From an uncultured Brevundimonas sp. (GTDB lineage Bacteria > Pseudomonadota > Alphaproteobacteria > Caulobacterales > Caulobacteraceae), in contig CAMPGL010000056.1 of assembly GCA_946885435.1 (NCBI GenBank), positions 1 to 11,589 on the forward strand: DNA of 11,589 nt, written 5' to 3'. The translations under genes were made by a program, and so were the position numbers. Positions 7,776 through 11,589 of this stretch are shown one piece after another. The notes under the pieces are model-generated. The model saw only the letters and a list, made by a program, of their open reading frames with translations. It made no database searches and had not been told where the DNA came from. Positions within the stretch are counted from its first letter, which is position 1. Every line of letters starts with the position of its first letter.

Positions 7776-9140
7776 CTACTGGATGCGGAGCCGGACGAAC
7801 ACCAGGGCGCCGTCGGGATCGCCGCCGTACTCCGGCTCGAGCGAGTCGGGAACGAAGTTGAAGGCCCAGGACCCGCCGACACCGATCGTGGTCGTGCCGT
7901 TCAGCTGGAAGTCGCGCACCAGTCCTACGGTGGCGCGGCCGACCGTATAGGTCGGGCCGTGGCCGCCGCCATGGGAGTGCTCAAGCTCGGCTGTCTCGAT
8001 CCGCTCCACGCGGGAGAAGGCGGTCCAGCGGCCGTCCGGCGAGGCCGAGGCCTCCAGCAGCCAGGCGTCGCGGGCCACGTCGTGGTCGTCGATCTTGCGG
8101 CCGAAGGCGGCCGACAGGCTCCAGTCGCCGTCCATGAAGGGAGCGGTGTAAAGCGCGCTGGCCGACCAGCGGACCTCGTCCTCGTCCGGCTCGAGCTGTT
8201 CGGGGGAGGTGACGTCGGCGCGGCTGACCTGCAGGGCCCAGTTGGGCGTCGGATTCCACGAGGCGCGGACGGACCAGCTGTCGAGCTCGCCCGTCTCGAT
8301 GTCGTAGCGCTCCTCGTCCGGCTCGCGCCCGCGGAAGGTCGAGGCCTCCAGCTTGAAGCCGTCATGAATCCAGCCGGCGGTCAGCACCCCGAAGGTGATG
8401 TGGGTCGAGTCGAGCCAGTGGTGGGTGATCGGCGCCTCGGGCGAGGCGATGGCCGCCGGGCGGTGCATGAAGGCGGGCGGGCCGAAGGCCGGCTCTCCGG
8501 GCAGGCCGCCGTAGACAAACAGGCTGTCGCGGTCCGACAGCCGCCAGGCGTAGCTGGCCGACAGCTCCATGAAGAGGTCGTGCGGATGCTGGCGGTCGAT
8601 CAGCGGATGGACGCCGTCCGCAGTCTCGCCCGCCGCGAGGAGCAGAGGGTAGCCCTCGTCGCCCATCAGCGGATCGGGACTGAGCATCGCGCGCAGGTTC
8701 AGGGTCGAACCGTTGTCGAAGTCGCGGCGGGCCGAGCCCATGATCATTCCGGCCACGAAGGTCATGGCGTCGCCGCGCGGGCCGGACTGGTCCGTGTGAA
8801 CCAGGCTGAGCTCGGCGTGGCCCATCAGGGTCCAGTCGCCGGCCTGGCGGTGCACGCCGCCGTGGTGGGCCGCGTCGGGCTGCCAGCTGGTGCCTGAGGC
8901 CTCGCGGCTCATCGGATGCGACCCGAGCGCGCCGGTCATGACGTGGCCGCTCATGTCGTGCCCGGCGTGGTCTTCAGCGGGCTGGGTCTGGTGATGGGCG
9001 TGGTCGTCGTGACCGGTGGCCGGCGGCGTCTCGGCGGCGGGGTGGTGTCCGGCGTGGCCGCCATGATCCTGGGCCTGGGCCGCGAGCGGCCAGGCGAGAA
9101 CGGTCCCGGCGAGCAGGACATGCGTGAAAGGTCGAGCCAT
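7776..9140 (-). CDS. His-rich predicted outer-membrane barrel protein, metal-associated type
   Basis: This 454-aa exported protein has a clear signal peptide at 1-23 (hydrophobic core LLAGTVLAWPLA, cleavage near AQA|Q). A His-rich low-complexity segment follows, with 15 His between residues 26 and 97 plus several Met, a pattern typical of copper or other transition-metal binding. The remainder alternates aromatic and polar residues in amphipathic strands (for example WTLMGHAELSLVHTD, ASYAWRLSDRDSLFVYGG), consistent with a beta-barrel, and contains the striking DRQHPHDLFMELSASYAW segment. A second His patch lies at 388-394 (HSHGGGH). It is not a clear CopB homologue. The start at 9138-9140 is preferred over 9155 because GGAG lies 9 nt upstream and the signal peptide then begins correctly. 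It sits downstream of a small secreted Cys/His protein. Metal binding is inferred; the family function is not known to me. Confidence 0.75.
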   Translation of the reverse strand: MARPFTHVLLAGTVLAWPLAAQAQDHGGHAGHHPAAETPPATGHDDHAHHQTQPAEDHAGHDMSGHVMTGALGSHPMSREASGTSWQPDAAHHGGVHRQAGDWTLMGHAELSLVHTDQSGPRGDAMTFVAGMIMGSARRDFDNGSTLNLRAMLSPDPLMGDEGYPLLLAAGETADGVHPLIDRQHPHDLFMELSASYAWRLSDRDSLFVYGGLPGEPAFGPPAFMHRPAAIASPEAPITHHWLDSTHITFGVLTAGWIHDGFKLEASTFRGREPDEERYDIETGELDSWSVRASWNPTPNWALQVSRADVTSPEQLEPDEDEVRWSASALYTAPFMDGDWSLSAAFGRKIDDHDVARDAWLLEASASPDGRWTAFSRVERIETAELEHSHGGGHGPTYTVGRATVGLVRDFQLNGTTTIGVGGSWAFNFVPDSLEPEYGGDPDGALVFVRLRIQ

Positions 9141-9158
9141 GACTGGCGTCTCCATTGA

Positions 9159-9204
9159 AAGCTGAAAGGGGAGGGCGCGGGGTCCCCGCGGTCGCCTTCA
9201 GCTT
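9159..9204 (-). promoter_or_regulatory. Intercistronic hairpin between the Cys/His protein and barrel protein genes
   Basis: An 8-bp outer stem (9159-9166 with 9197-9204) encloses an inner GC stem (CGCGGGG at 9176-9182 with CCCCGCG at 9184-9190). In the RNA it covers the stop codon of the upstream gene (9198-9200) and ends just before the barrel gene's ribosome-binding site at 9150-9153. There is no T-run, so a processing or mRNA-stability element is more likely than a terminator. Confidence 0.4.
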
Positions 9205-9512
9205 CGTGGAGGGTCGGGTTCCGGCGCGGTCGAGCGTCCGAGCAGGTCGAACGGCCGGGCGGCGACAGGCGCGGCGAGCGCGAGCCTCGCCGGCGACGCC
9301 ACGGGCAGGCCTGCCTGAGGCGTGCAGGCGATGCAGCAGTGCATCATCTGGCTGTCGGTCGTGGCAGGGGCCTCGTGCCCGCGGCCGTGGTCGCCGGTGG
9401 CGGTCGCCACGCTCTCATGACAGCCGCCGTCCATGGCCGAGGCCGGCGCGGCGCCGAGCAGGAGCACGGCGACGGCGGACAGGGCCATCAGGAACGACAG
9501 GACCAGGCGCAT
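9198..9512 (-). CDS. Small secreted Cys/His-rich protein
   Basis: This 104-aa protein has an N-terminal signal peptide at 1-26 (MRLVLSFLMALSAVAVLLL core, cleavage near ASA|M). The mature part is only about 78 residues. It carries C31-H32, H42, H46 and the compact cluster M56-M57-H58-C59-C60-x2-C63, residues suited to binding a soft metal such as copper. The remaining C-terminal sequence is Ala/Pro-rich and probably disordered. Small proteins of this look are often found beside copper-type outer-membrane genes, and the next gene downstream encodes a His-rich barrel protein. AGGG lies 6 nt before the ATG at 9510-9512. I do not recognise a named family; a periplasmic metal-binding or sensing role is inference. 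It lies 45 bp downstream of the peptidase gene on the same strand. Confidence 0.72.
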   Translation of the reverse strand: MRLVLSFLMALSAVAVLLLGAAPASAMDGGCHESVATATGDHGRGHEAPATTDSQMMHCCIACTPQAGLPVASPARLALAAPVAARPFDLLGRSTAPEPDPPRS

Positions 9513-9556
9513 CGCGGCCCTAGATAGGCCGATCCGCCTGGTCCCGCCAGTTCGGC

Positions 9557-11589
9557 TCAGGCCGACTGTTCCCATCCCCGCTCGGCCGCCCAGACGCAGA
9601 AGGCGTAGTCGTGGGCGATGTCGCGCAGATAGTCGAACCGCCCCGACGAGGCGAAGTGGCCCGCCGTCATGTTGATCTTCAGCAGGACCGGCTTGCCCGA
9701 GGTCGTCGCGGGCCTGAGCTTGGCGACCCACTTCTCGGGCTCCCAGTAGGTGACGCGCGGATCCGACAGGCCGCCGGTCGCCAGGATGGCCGGATAGGCC
9801 TTGGCCTCGACCTGGTCATAGGGGCTGTAGCTGTACATGTAGTCGTACGCCTCGGGGTCCTCGATGGGGTTGCCCCACTCGGGCCACTCCGGCGGCGTCA
9901 GCGGCAGCGAGGTGTCGCTCATGGTGTTGATCACATCCACGAACGGGACGTTGGCCAGGACGCCGGCCCACAGCTCGGGCCGCATGTTGGCGACGGCCCC
10001 CATGAGCATGCCGCCGGCCGAGCCGCCGTGCGCCACGATATTGCCGGAGCGCGCGTAGTTGTGGGCGATCAGGTGGTCGGCGCAGGCGATGAAGTCCTCG
10101 AAGGTCTTCTTCTTGGTCATGCGGCGCGCGGCCAGGAACCAGTTCCAGCCCTTGTCCGAGCCGCCGCGGATGTGGGCGATGGCGTAGATGAAGCCGCGGT
10201 CGACCAGCGACAGCCGGTTCGAGTTGAAGCTCGCCGACATCGGGATCCCGTAGGAGCCATAGCCGTAGAGCAGCAGCGGAGCGGACCCGTCGACCGGCGT
10301 GGACGCCCGGCGCAGGATCGAGATCGGGATCATCGCCCCGTCCTCGTGCTGCGCCTCCATGCGCTCGACGACATAGTCGGACGGGTTGTGGCCCGACGGA
10401 ATCTCCTGGGTCTTGCGCAGGGTCCGTTCGCGCGAGGCCATGTCGTAGTCGTACGTCTCCGTCGGCCGCGACATGGAGTTGTAGGTGTAGCGCAGGTTGT
10501 TGGTCGCGTACTCGTAGGAGCCCATCATCCCCAGCGCATAGGCCGGCTCCTCGACCCCGATGGCGTGCTCCTCGCCGCCGCGGTTACGGATGACGATGCG
10601 GGTGTTGGCGTCGGCGCGCTCCTGACGGACCAGCCAGTCCTGGAACAGTCCCACGCCCTCGATGATGCGGCCGGCGGTGAAGGGGACGATCTCCGTCCAG
10701 TTCGCCTTGCCCGGCGCGGCGGTGGGCGCCTCGACGACCTTGAAGTCCACGGCCCCGTCGGCGTTGGTGCGGATGACCCAGCGGTCGGACCAGTGATCCA
10801 GGTCGTAGATCACGCCTTCCTGGCGGGCCTCGACCAGGACGGGCGCGCTCTCCGGCGCATCCGCCGGGATGATGCGGGCCTCGGAGGTCTCCTGATTCCC
10901 GATGGAGACGCGCATGAAGCGGTCGTCCGACGTGCGACCGACGCTGATAAACATCCCTTCGTCGGCCTCCTCATAGACAAGGGCGCGGTCGCCGCCCGTG
11001 ATCGGGCGGCGGAAGATCTTGTCCGGCCGGCCATTGTCGTTGCGGTTCGTCCAGAACAGCCAGCGGCTGTCGGGCGAAATGCTGAAGTCGCCGACCGTCT
11101 CGTCGATCGCCTCGCCGACCAGTTCGCCGGTGGTCAAGTCCTTGACGTAGACCTTGTAGACTTCGGACCCCTGGTCATCCTCGGCGTAGACGAAGTAGCG
11201 GTGGTCCGGGCTGGGGGAGGTGGCGCCGACCGAGGAGTAGTCCTTGCCCGCGGCCAGGGCGTTGGCGTCCAGCAGGATCTGTTCGCCGGCCGCATCGCCC
11301 ATGGGGCGGCGGCAGTAGAAGGGATGCTGAGCCCCGGTTTCGTACCGCGTGTAGTACTCCCACGGCCCGTAGGCGGCCGGGACCGAGCTGTCGTCCTCCT
11401 TGATGCGGCCGCGCATCTCGTTGAACATCGCTTCCTGTAGCGGCTCGGTCGAGCGCAGGACCGCCTCGCGATAGGCGTTCTCGGCCTCCAGGTGCTCACG
11501 GACATCGGCCTTGATCAGCGAAGGGTCGCGCAGGACCGCCTGCCAGTTGTCGTCCTTCATCCACTGGTAGTCGTCGATCCGGACCCGGC
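9557..11589 (-). CDS. ptrB: Oligopeptidase-B-like S9A serine peptidase (N-terminus outside window)
   Basis: This is a cytoplasm-type prolyl-oligopeptidase-family serine peptidase that cleaves short peptides. The coding frame runs off the right edge: RVRIDDYQW precedes the first Met at 11560, matching the family's DDYxWLKDDNWQ, so the true start lies beyond the window and roughly 20 residues or more are missing. Numbering from that Met (667 aa visible), a seven-bladed propeller-like domain (about 60-380) precedes the alpha/beta-hydrolase domain. The catalytic triad is Ser514 (GGSAGGML), Asp600 (GLSDPRVTYWEP) and His635 (AGHFASSGRFD). Compared with E. coli oligopeptidase B, three of the four acidic residues reported to set specificity for basic residues are replaced, so the substrate preference may differ. 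It heads a run of minus-strand genes, but any link to the metal-type genes downstream is unproven. Confidence 0.9.
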   Translation of the reverse strand, partial: RVRIDDYQWMKDDNWQAVLRDPSLIKADVREHLEAENAYREAVLRSTEPLQEAMFNEMRGRIKEDDSSVPAAYGPWEYYTRYETGAQHPFYCRRPMGDAAGEQILLDANALAAGKDYSSVGATSPSPDHRYFVYAEDDQGSEVYKVYVKDLTTGELVGEAIDETVGDFSISPDSRWLFWTNRNDNGRPDKIFRRPITGGDRALVYEEADEGMFISVGRTSDDRFMRVSIGNQETSEARIIPADAPESAPVLVEARQEGVIYDLDHWSDRWVIRTNADGAVDFKVVEAPTAAPGKANWTEIVPFTAGRIIEGVGLFQDWLVRQERADANTRIVIRNRGGEEHAIGVEEPAYALGMMGSYEYATNNLRYTYNSMSRPTETYDYDMASRERTLRKTQEIPSGHNPSDYVVERMEAQHEDGAMIPISILRRASTPVDGSAPLLLYGYGSYGIPMSASFNSNRLSLVDRGFIYAIAHIRGGSDKGWNWFLAARRMTKKKTFEDFIACADHLIAHNYARSGNIVAHGGSAGGMLMGAVANMRPELWAGVLANVPFVDVINTMSDTSLPLTPPEWPEWGNPIEDPEAYDYMYSYSPYDQVEAKAYPAILATGGLSDPRVTYWEPEKWVAKLRPATTSGKPVLLKINMTAGHFASSGRFDYLRDIAHDYAFCVWAAERGWEQSA

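Noticed and set aside
9611..11440. Plus-strand open frame of about 600 codons opposite the S9 peptidase
   Set aside because: The opposite strand encodes a catalytic triad and continuous family similarity. The plus-strand product is low-complexity Val/Gly/Arg/Asp typical of a codon-mirror shadow.

Overview
The window (about 11.6 kb, very high GC) looks chromosomal and comes from an alphaproteobacterium of the Caulobacterales, most likely Brevundimonas or a close relative. The strongest evidence is a full-length CcrM (GANTC) DNA methyltransferase whose sequence and inferred length (358 aa) match my memory of the Caulobacter enzyme. A promoter -10 matching the Caulobacter housekeeping consensus GCTANAWC and the very compact gene packing agree with this. 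Genus assignment is inference; no database search was possible.

Layout. (1) 1-237: 5' part of tRNA-Asn(GTT) on the minus strand with its promoter, then a strong minus-strand intrinsic terminator preceded by a 14-codon mini-ORF. (2) 238-4179, plus strand: a TrmH/SpoU-family RNA 2'-O-methyltransferase, the biotin-carrying alpha subunit of 3-methylcrotonyl-CoA carboxylase (leucine breakdown), and MutY adenine glycosylase. mccA appears to have its own leaderless promoter, and mutY appears to start at a CTG codon overlapping the mccA stop. (3) 4112-5860, minus strand: ccrM, overlapping the 3' end of mutY tail-to-tail by 68 bp, preceded by a gene for a degenerate histidine-kinase-like protein. (4) 5997-6446, plus strand: a single-domain response regulator divergent from the kinase-like gene. 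(5) 6440-11589, minus strand, in transcription order: an oligopeptidase-B-like S9 peptidase (N-terminus outside the window), a small secreted Cys/His protein, a His-rich predicted outer-membrane barrel protein, a GNAT acetyltransferase, and a two-helix PepSY-type membrane protein.

How the genes may work together. The first block is ordinary housekeeping. The ccrM neighbourhood couples an essential cell-cycle methyltransferase with a kinase-like protein lacking the usual phospho-acceptor His and a stand-alone receiver; whether these three are functionally linked is open. In the last block, the Cys/His-rich secreted protein, His-rich barrel and PepSY membrane protein are a plausible but unproven envelope metal-handling group, possibly for copper. 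No mobile element, CRISPR array, phage gene or toxin-antitoxin pair was seen, and no stretch over 300 bases lacks a gene. The best candidates for something undescribed are the kinase-like/receiver pair beside ccrM, the metal-type envelope cluster, and the S9 peptidase with altered specificity residues.
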